From: Streptomyces longwoodensis
GTDB lineage: Bacteria > Actinomycetota > Actinomycetes > Streptomycetales > Streptomycetaceae
NCBI RefSeq assembly: GCF_001514125.1
Contig: NZ_KQ948554.1
Location: 102,344-166,343, forward strand
Direction: 5' to 3'
Length of the DNA: 64,000 nt
Shown: positions 42,662-51,359 of the stretch, piece after piece
Layout: each line of letters begins with the position of its first letter
Position numbering within the stretch: position 1 is the first letter of the stretch
Position numbers and translations under genes: made by a program
The notes under the pieces: model-generated
What the model was told of the DNA's origin: nothing
The model's database searches: none
Seen by the model: the letters and a program-made list of their open reading frames with translations, nothing else

Positions 42662-43444
42662 GTGCGACACGTCACCCGCAAGGGCCTCATGACGATGGCG
42701 GCGGCGACGGGGGTGATCGCCGCCGCCGGCGGATACGCCCACGCCGACGCGGGAGCCACCGGCTCCTCGTCCCACTCGCCCGGCGTCCTGTCGGGCAACA
42801 CCGTGCAGGCCCCGGTGCACGTACCGGTGAACGTCTGCGGCAACACCGTCGACGTGGTCGGCGCCCTCAACCCGTCGGTCGGCAACGCCTGCGCCAACAC
42901 CGGGCAGCCGGACGGGACGCCGCGCGGCCACGGTGGCAGCCACCCGGGCGGGAGCCACGGCGGCGGCAGCCACGGCGGCAGCCACCCGGGCGGCGGCTCC
43001 GGCGCGCACGGCGGCTCCGGCGGCGCGCAGGCCGGCGGGCACACGGGCGGCTCGCCCGGCGTGGGCTCCGGCAACCACGTCCAGATCCCGGTCGACGTAC
43101 CGGTCAACGTGTGCGGCAACAGCGTCGACGTCGTCGGCGCCCTCAACCCGTCGGTCGGCAACGCCTGCGCCAACGCGACGAAGCCGGGCGGCGACCGCGG
43201 TACGCACCATCCGGGCCACCCGCACCACCCCGGCAAGCCCGGCGGTGGCGTGGAGGCCCAGGGCGGACCCTCCGGCCACGTCACCCCGGCCGGCTCCGCC
43301 GTGCAGGCGGCCGGACGCAGCGGGGCGGGCGCCCAGCTCGCCCACACCGGCGGCGACGTCCCGCTGGGCCTGGCCCTGCCGGCCGGCGCGGGGGCGCTGC
43401 TCGCCGGTGCGGTCCTCTACCGCCGAGCGCGCGCCTCGGCGTAG
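42662..43444 (+). CDS. chpC: Long chaplin ChpC with two chaplin domains and sortase signal
   Basis: A 260-residue precursor. The signal peptide spans about residues 1-29. Chaplin domain 1 is at 39-79 and domain 2 at 131-171, each with a pair of Cys (VPVNVCGN...GNACAN). A Gly/His/Ser-rich linker (GGSHPGGSHGG repeats) lies between. The sorting signal LAHTG is at 226-230, followed by a membrane helix and RRARASA. Long chaplins are anchored to peptidoglycan by class E sortases through LAXTG and help assemble short chaplins on the hyphal surface. The GTG at 42662 lacks a perfect ribosome site but fits the known length. Confidence 0.93.
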   Translation: MRHVTRKGLMTMAAATGVIAAAGGYAHADAGATGSSSHSPGVLSGNTVQAPVHVPVNVCGNTVDVVGALNPSVGNACANTGQPDGTPRGHGGSHPGGSHGGGSHGGSHPGGGSGAHGGSGGAQAGGHTGGSPGVGSGNHVQIPVDVPVNVCGNSVDVVGALNPSVGNACANATKPGGDRGTHHPGHPHHPGKPGGGVEAQGGPSGHVTPAGSAVQAAGRSGAGAQLAHTGGDVPLGLALPAGAGALLAGAVLYRRARASA

Positions 43445-43458
43445 CCCGCACGCGCACG

Positions 43459-43507
43459 GCACGACGGAGCGGGCCCCACCACCCGGGTGGGGCCCGCTCC
43501 GTCGTGC
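43459..43507. terminator. Bidirectional terminator between chpC and a DUF5703 gene
   Basis: A 22-base perfect stem (starting GCACGACGGAGCGGGCCCCA) has a 5-base loop. It is one of the longest hairpins in the window. It lies between the convergent chpC and DUF5703 genes. Confidence 0.9.
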
Positions 43508-43529
43508 GTCGCCCGGTCGCCGTCCCGGC

Positions 43530-43718
43530 TCACCAGGTGGCGCGTACCTGGCGGATGATCCGGCGGCGCAGCCGCACCTTGCGACTGCCGTCCCGCATGA
43601 GGCTCAGACGGTGCAGCTCCCAGTGTCCGTACTCGGCGTGGTCGGTCAGCAGACGTGCCGCCTCCGTGCGGGAGACCCCGCGCGGCACGTACACGTCGAC
43701 GAATTCGTATTCCGGCAT
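43530..43718 (-). CDS. Small DUF5703-type conserved protein
   Basis: A 62-residue protein beginning MPEYEFVDVYVPRGVSRTEA, with a helix-rich middle (ARLLTDHAEYGHWELHRLSL) and a basic C-terminus. The family is conserved in actinomycetes next to the gene at 43766 and its function is unknown. It diverges from that gene across only 47 bases, so the two promoters overlap. Confidence 0.75.
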   Translation of the reverse strand: MPEYEFVDVYVPRGVSRTEAARLLTDHAEYGHWELHRLSLMRDGSRKVRLRRRIIRQVRATW

Positions 43719-43752
43719 CGCATCTATTGTGCGGTCTGGGGCCCGGTACGGA

Positions 43753-43758
43753 TAGCGT
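43753..43758 (+). promoter_or_regulatory. -10 box of a leaderless conserved gene
   Basis: TAGCGT lies exactly 7 bases before the ATG at 43766, with no ribosome site. Confidence 0.5.
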
Positions 43759-43765
43759 CTGCACT

Positions 43766-44470
43766 ATGTCTGATGCTGCGCAGCCCACCGCTGCCGAGGT
43801 ACGCGCCGCCGCCGAGGCGGTCAAGACCGCGCTCGACCGCCACCTGGCCGCGGTCGAACGCCGGTCGGGGGAGGACGACCCCGCCGTCTACGAGGCGTTC
43901 AACCAGCTGGCCGCGGCCGCGGAAACGTACGACGAGCTGCTCTACGACCGGTACGACGAGGTCACCCCCTTCGAGATCCCCGGCGCGGAGGACAGCCTGC
44001 CACCGTACGCGGGACCGGAGGAGCCGAGCGCGCTCAGCGTGCTGATCCGCCGCGACTACTCGGTGGCCGAGCCCCAGCGGCTGCTGGCGCAGGCACAGCG
44101 CATCGAGGCCGCGGACGAGGAGCTCCCCGGCTCCGGAGCGGGCGGCTCGCGCACCGTGCACGGAGCGCTTGGGCTGCTGTTCGGCGAGTTCGAGCCGGAC
44201 GAGATCGCCTCCCGGCACAAGGAGTTCGGCCTGGAGGAGGGCGACTCCACGCTCTGGGTGGTCGCCGCGGACGAGCCGGCCGAGCCCGGTGAGTGGCTCG
44301 AGTCGCCCTTCGAGGAGCCGGACCCCCAGCAGGTGGTGTGCCGCTTCGACGTCAGCGCCGTCTTCGACGACGAACTCGACGGCCCCGACGACGAGGAGGA
44401 CGACGACATCGAGGGCGAGCTGGGGCTGGAGGAGGACGAGGACCTGGAGCCGCTGGACGCGGACCGCTGA
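43766..44470 (+). CDS. Conserved acidic hypothetical protein
   Basis: A 234-residue soluble protein. The first 60 residues are helical (VKTALDRHLAAVERRSG, AFNQLAAAAETYDEL), the middle has LSVLIRRDYSVAEPQRLLAQ, and the C-terminus is a strongly acidic tail (EEDDDIEGELGLEEDEDL). I recognise it as a conserved actinobacterial protein of unknown role. The acidic tail suggests binding to a basic partner or metal. It is probably leaderless and ends at a strong hairpin. Confidence 0.75.
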   Translation: MSDAAQPTAAEVRAAAEAVKTALDRHLAAVERRSGEDDPAVYEAFNQLAAAAETYDELLYDRYDEVTPFEIPGAEDSLPPYAGPEEPSALSVLIRRDYSVAEPQRLLAQAQRIEAADEELPGSGAGGSRTVHGALGLLFGEFEPDEIASRHKEFGLEEGDSTLWVVAADEPAEPGEWLESPFEEPDPQQVVCRFDVSAVFDDELDGPDDEEDDDIEGELGLEEDEDLEPLDADR

Positions 44471-44497
44471 GCGGTCCCGCGGTCCCCGCGGCTCGGT

Positions 44498-44541
44498 GAA
44501 CGGCGCCGGTCAGCACGGGTCTCCCGTGACCGGCGCCGTTC
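44498..44541 (+). terminator. Terminator after the acidic protein gene
   Basis: A 13-base outer stem (GAACGGCGCCGGT and its complement) encloses a 6-base inner stem (CACGGG/CCCGTG). It is 28 bases after the stop. Just downstream a short GTGTCCTGTC repeat (44590-44617) separates it from the convergent RecD-like gene. Confidence 0.8.
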
Positions 44542-44635
44542 GCGTGTCCGCTGCCTTGCCCGCTTGCCGCGCCCGCTGTGCTCCGCTGTCGTGTCCTGTC
44601 GTGTCCTGTCCTGTCCGCTGCGCGCAGCCCGGCGG

Positions 44636-46996
44636 CTACTGCGCCGCCGGGACCTGGCTCCGCAGCAGCGCAGGCAGGCGGGTCGTGCGGGGCTTGGCGG
44701 TGACCTCGGCGACCGCCCTCGGCAGGGCCTGCTCGACCCCGTGCACCACGGACAGGTGCCGCTCGCCCCGGCCGAACGCCGTGTACACCCACGGCCGGGA
44801 CAGCGCCTGCGCGGCGTCCCCGGGCAGGACGACGACCGCCGCCGGCCAGCGGCTGCCCACGGCCTGGTGCGCGGTCAGCGCCCACCCGTGCCGCACGGCC
44901 TGCTCCACCCGCTCCTTCGGTACGACGACGGCGCCGTCCGCGCAGGACAGGTGCAGTCCCTCGGTGTCGGCCCCCACGACCTGGCCCGGCACCGCACGGC
45001 CCGGGGCGGGGGAGTAGGCGACGCGGTCACCGGGGTCGAAGCCGCCGAAACGACCGGGACCGGGGTTCAGCCGTTCCTTCAGGGCCGCGTTGAGCACGCG
45101 TGTGCCGGCCGCGCCGCCGTGGCCCGGCGTGATCACCACCGTGTCCTCCGGGGGCACCCCGAGGGCCCGCGGCACCGAGTCGGCGACCAGCTGCACCGTG
45201 CGGTGCACGGCCTCGCCCGCGTCCCGCACCGGCACGATCACGATCTCCTTGCCGGGCGCGTCGACCTGGGTCAGCTCGCCGATCCCCACGCCCGAGACCA
45301 GCTCCCCCAGGGGGCCGGGGTCGGGGGTGCGCGAGGCGACCTGGGGGCAGGTGCGCGCCGCGAGCAGGTCGGCGAAGACCCGGCCCGGCCCGGCCGACCA
45401 CAGCACCGCCGGGTCCCCGCTGAGCACGAGGCGCGCCCCGTCGGGCAGCGACTCCACGATCATCGCCGCGCCCTCCACGTCGAGCTGCGGCGCGTCCAGC
45501 ACCACCAGGACGTCGAGGTCCAGTGCGCCTTCCGCGTCCCGGCCGGGGCCCTCGGTGCCGGCGAGCAGGCCGGGGACGGTGACCACGGGGCCCTCGGCGC
45601 CGAGCAGGGCCGCGAACCGGCGCCGGCCGTCCGGGGTGTGGCAGGCGGCCACCGCGCGCAGGCCGAGGCCGCGGGCCACGGTGAGCAGCGCGGCCGGTTC
45701 GGCGCGGGACGCCTCGCCGCCGGTGTGCAGCACCAGGCCGTGCCCGGCGACGGCGCGGATCAGTTCGGCCGTGCTGCCGGAGGCCGCCGCCGCGGCCGCC
45801 TCCCACTCCGGGGAGGGTTCCTTGGACAGGGAGTTGACGATCCGGGCGAGGCCGTCGGCCAGGCTCTCCTCCGCGAGTGCGTACCGCTCGAGCCCGACGA
45901 GGACCCGGACCGGCCGCTCCTCCTCGGCCTCGTCCTGCTCGCCCTCGGCGTCGTCCGCGCCGTCACCCGCCGCGGCCGACGGCGCCGGGGCGGGGGTCGG
46001 GGCCGACGGGGCGGTGCCGGGGCGGGCGCCCGGCTCGTCCAGGGCGTCCTGGAAGACCAGTGCCTCGCCCTCGGCCAGCGTGGCCTGCACGGCGGCGTCC
46101 GCGTCCGGCACACCCTGGCGGGCCAGCGCGGTGGCGAGCGCGGACAGCTCCAGCGCGGTGTGCCCGGCCAGGGCGGCCTGCTCCAGCAGCCACACCGTCA
46201 CCGCCCGGGCCCGGCGCTCGTCGTCCGGCCGGCACTCGGCGCCCAGCAGGGCCCGCGCGAACCCGTCGGCCTGCTCCGGCCGCACCCCGGTGACCCGCAG
46301 CAGCTGCCAGGGGTCCTCGCGCAGCAGGTCCTCCGCGCCCTCGCCGAGCGCGGCGGCAACCTGCGGCGCGAGCGCCTCGGGGGCGCTCCCCTCCGTCAGC
46401 ACCCGGCGCACGCCGTCCACGGTGTGCGGTGCGGGAGCTTCGGACGGCGCGGGCGCGGCCGGCACCGGCTGCGGCCGTCGTACCGGCTCCGGCGCGGGGC
46501 GGCGCGGGGCGGGCCGCGGCTCGGCGAACACGGCGGCCACGGGCTTCTCGCCGCTCTCCACGGCCCGTACGGCGGCGAGCAGGTCGGCGGCCTGGCCGCT
46601 CAGCTTGGTCCCGCTGGCGATGGGGCCCTTCTTCTCGGCCTTGCGCTGCTCGATCCGCTCCCGCTCGAGCTTCTGCGCCAGCAACTCGGCCTCGGCCTCA
46701 CTGAGCTGGGGGGAGCCCTCGGCGGGGGCGGGCTCGGTGGTGTCGGCCGGCTCGGAGGTCTCCGAGGTCTCAGAGGTCTCCGAGGTGTCGGCGTCCGTGG
46801 TACCGGTGGTGTCCGGGGACCCGTCGGTGCCGGGAGCGGCCTCGGCGTCCGCCCCACCCGCGTCGGCCCCACCCGCGTCGGCCCCGTCCGCGTCCGGCCC
46901 GCCCGCGTCCGCCGCGTCCGTCGGCGTGCCGCTCCGCACGGCGTCCTCCGGCTTCCCCGGCTCGGCGCTCTCCGTGGTCTCCGGCTCCGTGCTCAC
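44636..46996 (-). CDS. RecD2-like protein with degenerate helicase motifs
   Basis: A 786-residue protein. The first 170 residues are low-complexity Asp/Gly/Thr/Glu repeats. A RecD2-like helix-hairpin-helix region follows (EDLLREDPWQLLRVTGVRPE), then an SF1 helicase fold. Its motifs are altered. The Walker A position reads LVLHTGGEASRAEPA with no lysine. Walker B is VVLDAPQL (Glu replaced by Ala). The GDPAVL motif lacks Gln, and the last motif reads VYTAFGRGERHL. The protein is therefore unlikely to use ATP like RecD2. It overlaps the aldo/keto reductase stop by 4 bases. A regulatory or DNA-binding role is inferred. Confidence 0.8.
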   Translation of the reverse strand: MSTEPETTESAEPGKPEDAVRSGTPTDAADAGGPDADGADAGGADAGGADAEAAPGTDGSPDTTGTTDADTSETSETSETSEPADTTEPAPAEGSPQLSEAEAELLAQKLERERIEQRKAEKKGPIASGTKLSGQAADLLAAVRAVESGEKPVAAVFAEPRPAPRRPAPEPVRRPQPVPAAPAPSEAPAPHTVDGVRRVLTEGSAPEALAPQVAAALGEGAEDLLREDPWQLLRVTGVRPEQADGFARALLGAECRPDDERRARAVTVWLLEQAALAGHTALELSALATALARQGVPDADAAVQATLAEGEALVFQDALDEPGARPGTAPSAPTPAPAPSAAAGDGADDAEGEQDEAEEERPVRVLVGLERYALAEESLADGLARIVNSLSKEPSPEWEAAAAAASGSTAELIRAVAGHGLVLHTGGEASRAEPAALLTVARGLGLRAVAACHTPDGRRRFAALLGAEGPVVTVPGLLAGTEGPGRDAEGALDLDVLVVLDAPQLDVEGAAMIVESLPDGARLVLSGDPAVLWSAGPGRVFADLLAARTCPQVASRTPDPGPLGELVSGVGIGELTQVDAPGKEIVIVPVRDAGEAVHRTVQLVADSVPRALGVPPEDTVVITPGHGGAAGTRVLNAALKERLNPGPGRFGGFDPGDRVAYSPAPGRAVPGQVVGADTEGLHLSCADGAVVVPKERVEQAVRHGWALTAHQAVGSRWPAAVVVLPGDAAQALSRPWVYTAFGRGERHLSVVHGVEQALPRAVAEVTAKPRTTRLPALLRSQVPAAQ

Positions 46997-47979
46997 AGCG
47001 TGCTCCAGTCGTGATCGGGATAGCGGTGCACCGGTGCCGACACGTCGTCGAGCGCCCGGCAGATCTCGTCAGGAAGACTAAGCGCCTCCACTGACAACGC
47101 CGCCGTGAGCTGCTGCGCGTTGCGCGCGCCGACGATCGGGGCGGCCACCCCGGGCCGGTCCCGGACCCAGGCGAGGGCGACCTGGAGCGGGGTCACCGCG
47201 AGCCCGTCCGCCGCGGTGGACAGGGCGTCCACGATCCGGCCGGCCGTGTCGTCGAGGTAGGGCTCCACGAACGGCGCGAAGTGGTCGGAGGCGCCGCGCG
47301 AGTCGGGCGGCAGGGCGTCGCCCCGGTACTTCCCGGTGAGCACCCCGCGCCCCAGCGGGGAGGAGGGCAGCAGCCCGATGCCGAGGTCCAGCGCGGCGGG
47401 CAGCACCTCGCGCTCGATGCCGCGCTGGAGCAGCGAGTACTCCATCTGCGTGCTGGCCAGCCGGGTGCGCGCGCCCGGCTGGGCGAGCTGCCAGGTGGCC
47501 GCCTTGGCGAGCTGCCAGCCGCAGAAGTTGGACACCCCGGCATAGCGGGCCCGGCCGCTGGCGACCGCGATGTCGAGGGCCTGGAGGGTCTCCTCCAGCG
47601 GGGTCGACGGGTCGTAGGCGTGCACGTGCCAGACGTCGACGTGGTCCGTGCCGAGCCGGGCCAGGGAGGCGTCCAGCGCGGACAGCAGGTGGCCGCGGGA
47701 GCCGTCGAAGCGGCGGTCGGGGTCGGGCACGCTGCCCGCCTTGGTGGAGATGACGAGGTCCCGGCGCGGGACCAGCCCCTCCATGAGCCGCCCGAGCAGG
47801 TACTCCGCCTCCCCGTCGCCGTACACGTCCGCCGTGTCGACGAGGCTGCCGCCGGCCTCCCAGAACGTCTTCAAGAGGTCCGCGGCGTCGTGCTCGTCCG
47901 TGTCGCGGCCCCACGTCAGGGTGCCGAGCCCGATGCGGGACACGCGCAGGCCGGTACGGCCGAGATGCCTCTGCTCCAT
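46993..47979 (-). CDS. Aldo/keto reductase
   Basis: A 328-residue (beta/alpha)8 oxidoreductase. It has SRIGLGTLTWG, the catalytic Asp and Tyr in GSLVDTADVYGDG, His in DVWHVHAYDP and the NADPH region AAPIVGARNAQQL. It reduces carbonyls with NADPH. The ATG at 47979 fits the family start. It is upstream of the RecD-like gene with a 4-base ATGA overlap, an odd pairing that is conserved in related streptomycetes as far as I recall. The codons near its C-terminus (EALSLP) include rare CTT and AGT. Substrate unknown. Confidence 0.9.
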   Translation of the reverse strand: MEQRHLGRTGLRVSRIGLGTLTWGRDTDEHDAADLLKTFWEAGGSLVDTADVYGDGEAEYLLGRLMEGLVPRRDLVISTKAGSVPDPDRRFDGSRGHLLSALDASLARLGTDHVDVWHVHAYDPSTPLEETLQALDIAVASGRARYAGVSNFCGWQLAKAATWQLAQPGARTRLASTQMEYSLLQRGIEREVLPAALDLGIGLLPSSPLGRGVLTGKYRGDALPPDSRGASDHFAPFVEPYLDDTAGRIVDALSTAADGLAVTPLQVALAWVRDRPGVAAPIVGARNAQQLTAALSVEALSLPDEICRALDDVSAPVHRYPDHDWSTL

Positions 47980-48177
47980 GGACGCCGAGATTACTGGCCA
48001 GGGGTGCGCCGTGGGTTGCCTGTGGACAACCGGATCCGCGGCCGGCCCGGCTCGGTTCCGCGCAGGTGGGACGACCTGCGGCGGGCGCGACGCTCGCCAC
48101 ATCGCCTGCCCGTCGCCGGGCCCCCGCGCTAAGGTCTCCGCGACAGCGTCGTTACTGATCGGTAAGGGGATGCGGCC

Positions 48178-49233
48178 ATGCAGCTCGGGATCAACCTCGG
48201 CTACTGGGGTGCCGGAATGGACGCGGACAATCTGGCCGTGGCCCGCGAGGCCGACCGGCTCGGGTACGCCGTGTGCTGGGCGGCCGAGGCGTACGGCTCG
48301 GACGCGGCCACCGTGCTCAGCTGGGTCGCCGCGCAGACCGAGCGGATCGACGTCGGCTCGGCCATCTTCCAGATCCCGGCGCGCCAGCCCGCGATGACCG
48401 CGATGACCGCGGCCACCCTCGACTCCCTGTCCGGCGGCCGCTTCCGCCTCGGCCTCGGCGTCTCCGGCCCGCAGGTCTCCGAGGGCTGGTACGGCGTGAA
48501 GTTCGACAAGCCGCTGGCCCGCACGCGCGAGTACGTCGAGATCGTCCGCCGGGCGATGAGCCGCGAGCGGCTGACGTACGACGGCGAGCACTGGACGCTG
48601 CCGCTGCCCGGCGGCCCGGGCAAGCCGATCAAGCTGACCGTGCACCCGGAGCGCGAGCACATCCCGCTGTACATCGCGGCCATCGGCCCGAAGAACCTGG
48701 AGCAGACCGGCGAGATCGCCGACGGCGCCCTGCTGATCTTCCCCTCGGCCGAGCACCTGGAGGACACGGCGCTCCGGCACCTGCGCGCGGGCCGCGAGAA
48801 GGCGGGCCTGACGATGGAGGGCTTCGACGTCTGTCCGACGGTGCCGCTCGCGGTCGGCGACGACAAGGACGTGACCGGGCTCGCCGACACCTTCCGCCCC
48901 TACACCGCGCTGTACGTCGGCGGCATGGGCAGCGCCAAGCAGAACTTCTACAACCAGCTCGCCCGGCGCATGGGCTACGAGCAGGCCGCCGCCGAGGTCC
49001 AGGAGAAGTACCTCTCCGGCGACAAGCAGGGCGCCGCGGCGGCGGTGCCGCACGAGCTGATCGACCGGACGACGCTGCTGGGCTCGGTGGACCGCATCGC
49101 CGACCGCATGAAGGCCTACGCCGCCGTCGGCGTCACCACGCTCACCCTGGCCCCCGCGGGCTTCACCCTGGACGAGCGGCTGGCGTCGCTGCGGGCGGGC
49201 GTCGAGGCACTGGAGCGGGCCGGGCTCGCCTGA
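48178..49233 (+). CDS. F420-dependent luciferase-like oxidoreductase
   Basis: A 351-residue TIM-barrel protein of the LLM class. It starts MQLGINLGYWGAGMDADN, with LDSLSGGRFRLGLGVSGPQV and YIAAIGPKNLEQTGEIADG, both usual in actinobacterial F420 enzymes. It would transfer hydride between F420H2 and a small substrate. AAGGGG precedes the ATG at 48178. It diverges from the aldo/keto reductase across 198 bases. A terminator hairpin follows 35 bases after its stop. Substrate unknown. Confidence 0.88.
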   Translation: MQLGINLGYWGAGMDADNLAVAREADRLGYAVCWAAEAYGSDAATVLSWVAAQTERIDVGSAIFQIPARQPAMTAMTAATLDSLSGGRFRLGLGVSGPQVSEGWYGVKFDKPLARTREYVEIVRRAMSRERLTYDGEHWTLPLPGGPGKPIKLTVHPEREHIPLYIAAIGPKNLEQTGEIADGALLIFPSAEHLEDTALRHLRAGREKAGLTMEGFDVCPTVPLAVGDDKDVTGLADTFRPYTALYVGGMGSAKQNFYNQLARRMGYEQAAAEVQEKYLSGDKQGAAAAVPHELIDRTTLLGSVDRIADRMKAYAAVGVTTLTLAPAGFTLDERLASLRAGVEALERAGLA

Positions 49234-49268
49234 CGGACCGGGGCGCGGTCCCGGGAGGAGGACGTCAG

Positions 49269-49310
49269 CGGCCGTGGTGGGGGCTCGGGGGGTCTTCCCC
49301 GCCACGGCCG
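49269..49310 (+). terminator. Hairpin after the F420-dependent oxidoreductase
   Basis: About 14 base pairs (CGGCCGTGGTGGGG with its complement, one G-T pair) have a loop of roughly 14 bases, 35 bases after the stop. Confidence 0.7.
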
Positions 49311-49483
49311 TCACCCTCCTAACGCGCCGGCGCGCGGGCGGTTACGCCGTGGACGAGGCCCCCGGGGTCGCCCGTTCGGCGCAGCCGTCCGGCAATGCTG
49401 TTGCGGGCTCCGGCGGGTCGCACTTGACTCGTTGTTCGCGGAGTCCCACACACCCGTGCGGAACGCGGAGAGGTGCCCCGACG

Positions 49484-50272
49484 ATGCTTTCGGCCAAGAG
49501 TCTGTTCCAGGAGATCCTCGACCACGACGAGTCGTACGCGCTGTTCTGTTCCATCGCCGCCGGCGGCGAGGCCCAGGGCGGCTGGGAGAACGCCCGGATC
49601 GCCGCGCTCGCCCCGCGTGAGGAGCGCGCCCTCGCCCCCAAGATCGCCCGCCACGGCGCGGACGAGGACAAGCACGGGCGCATCTTCACCGCCCTGCTGC
49701 GCAAGCGCGGCCTGCAGCCGGTCCCCGTGCCGCCCGAGACCGACTACACGATGCTCCTGGAACGCCACGGCATCGGCCTCCCGCACGAGAAGCTCAAGGC
49801 CGAGCAGCCCCTCACGGTCGAGGACATCGTCACCTACCTCGCCCACAGCCGGGTCACCGAACAGCGCGCCTCCGAACAGATGCGGCTGCTGCGCAAGCAC
49901 TTCGCCGACCACCCCGACCTCGGCCGGGCGGTCCGGCAGATCTCCCAGGACGAGGACAACCACCTCGCCTACTGCCACGAGGAACTGCTCCGCCTCGCCC
50001 GCGCCGGCCACGGCCGCACCATCCAGCGCACCCTGCGCACGTGCGCCCTCGCCGAGATCCGCATCTACCGCGACGTCAGCCTCGCCGTCATGTCCCACAT
50101 GGGCCGCATCCTCCACTGGCCCCGCCCCAAGGCGGCCCTCCTCGCCCTCGGCATCCACGCGGTCTACGCCTGGGAACGCCTCACCGGCTGGCACCGCATG
50201 ACCACCCTGAAACCCCCACGGATCCCCAACGCCCTGGGCACCCCCGGGAGCCCGGCGGCCGAGCTCGCGTGA
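49484..50272 (+). CDS. Ferritin-like diiron-fold protein
   Basis: A 262-residue helical protein. Carboxylate and His pairs appear as RHGADEDKHGRIF, HSRVTEQRASEQM and SQDEDNHLAYCHEEL, the ExxH-style ligands of a ferritin-like four-helix bundle. The C-terminal 90 residues are basic and partly hydrophobic. It might bind iron or act as an oxygenase; no specific family is certain. The ATG at 49484 lies 11-15 bases after GGAGAGG. It converges with the corA gene with 6 bases between stops. Confidence 0.75.
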   Translation: MLSAKSLFQEILDHDESYALFCSIAAGGEAQGGWENARIAALAPREERALAPKIARHGADEDKHGRIFTALLRKRGLQPVPVPPETDYTMLLERHGIGLPHEKLKAEQPLTVEDIVTYLAHSRVTEQRASEQMRLLRKHFADHPDLGRAVRQISQDEDNHLAYCHEELLRLARAGHGRTIQRTLRTCALAEIRIYRDVSLAVMSHMGRILHWPRPKAALLALGIHAVYAWERLTGWHRMTTLKPPRIPNALGTPGSPAAELA

Positions 50273-50278
50273 CCCCCG

Positions 50279-51283
50279 TCAGAGCCACCCCCGCCTCTTG
50301 AACAGGCTGTACAGGAAGCCCACCAGGCCCGCCATCACGGCGATCACCGCCGGGTAGGACCACACCCAGTGCAGTTCCGGCATGTGGTCGAAGTTCATGC
50401 CGTAGATGCCCGCGATCATCGTGGGGACCGCCGCCATGGCCGCCCACGCGGAGATCTTCCGCATGTCGTCGTTCTGGCGGACGCTCATCTGCGCCAGGTG
50501 GGCCGACAGGACGTCGGAGACCAGGCGGTCCAGGCCCTCCACGGACTCGTTCACGCGCGTGAGGTGGTCGCTGACGTCGCGGAAGAAGGGGCGGGCCTTG
50601 TCGTTCACGAACGGCACCCCGCCGTTGGCCGAGGCGGTGCCCGCCAGGCGGGTCAGCGGCGGGGCCAGCGGGACCGTCGCCCGGCGGAACTCCAGGACCT
50701 GGCGCTTGAAGGTGTAGATCCGCGACGCGGTGTTGCGCGAGCCGCCCGAGGCCGGCGAGAAGACCTCCGCCTCCAGCTCCTCCAGGTCGTTCTGCAGCTC
50801 CGTCGCCACGTCCAGGTAGTGGTCCACGGTGGCGTCGGCGATGGCGTACAGCACCGCCGTCGGGCCCTTGGCGAGCAGGTGCGGCTCGTGCTCCAGACGG
50901 CGCCGTACGGCCGCCAGCGGCGCGCCCTCGCCGTGCCGGACGGTCACCACGAAACCGTCGCCGAGGAAGACCATCACCTCGCTGGTGGACACCGCGTCGC
51001 TCTTCGGCTCGTAGACCACCGGCTTGAACACCACGAACAGGGAGTCGTCGTAGACCTCCAGCTTGGGCCGCTGGTGGGCGTTGAGGGCGTCCTCCACGGC
51101 CAGCGGGTGCAGGCCGAACTCCTCCGCGACCGTGTCGAACTCGTCCGCGCTGGGCTCGTGCAGCCCGATCCACACGAAGCCGCCCGCCGACCGCGCCTCG
51201 TCGAGCGCGTCGGAGAAGTCCCCGGGGCCCTCCCTGCGACGCCCGTCCCGGTAGATGGCGCAGTCCACGATCACGGAGTCCAT
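50279..51283 (-). CDS. corA: CorA-type magnesium channel
   Basis: A 334-residue protein. A long cytoplasmic domain (HPLAVEDALNAHQRPKLEVY) leads to two C-terminal membrane helices with the signature IYGMNFDHMPE between them. The GMN triplet is the selectivity filter. The protein forms a pentamer moving Mg2+ (or Co2+) inward, and the tail FKRRGWL is basic as usual. GGGAAGGGAGA lies just before the ATG at 51283. It diverges from the histidine phosphatase gene. Confidence 0.93.
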   Translation of the reverse strand: MDSVIVDCAIYRDGRRREGPGDFSDALDEARSAGGFVWIGLHEPSADEFDTVAEEFGLHPLAVEDALNAHQRPKLEVYDDSLFVVFKPVVYEPKSDAVSTSEVMVFLGDGFVVTVRHGEGAPLAAVRRRLEHEPHLLAKGPTAVLYAIADATVDHYLDVATELQNDLEELEAEVFSPASGGSRNTASRIYTFKRQVLEFRRATVPLAPPLTRLAGTASANGGVPFVNDKARPFFRDVSDHLTRVNESVEGLDRLVSDVLSAHLAQMSVRQNDDMRKISAWAAMAAVPTMIAGIYGMNFDHMPELHWVWSYPAVIAVMAGLVGFLYSLFKRRGWL

Positions 51284-51346
51284 TCTCCCTTCCCTGGCTC
51301 ACCGGTCCGTCTTTCCCCGGTCCGTCGGCGCACACCCGCGTGCGCC

Positions 51347-51352
51347 TACCCT
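51347..51352 (+). promoter_or_regulatory. -10 box of a leaderless phosphatase gene
   Basis: TACCCT lies 7 bases before the ATG at 51360, with no ribosome site. It is the promoter of the phosphatase-DUF3090-kinase group. Confidence 0.55.
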
Positions 51353-51359
51353 GGGCGGC

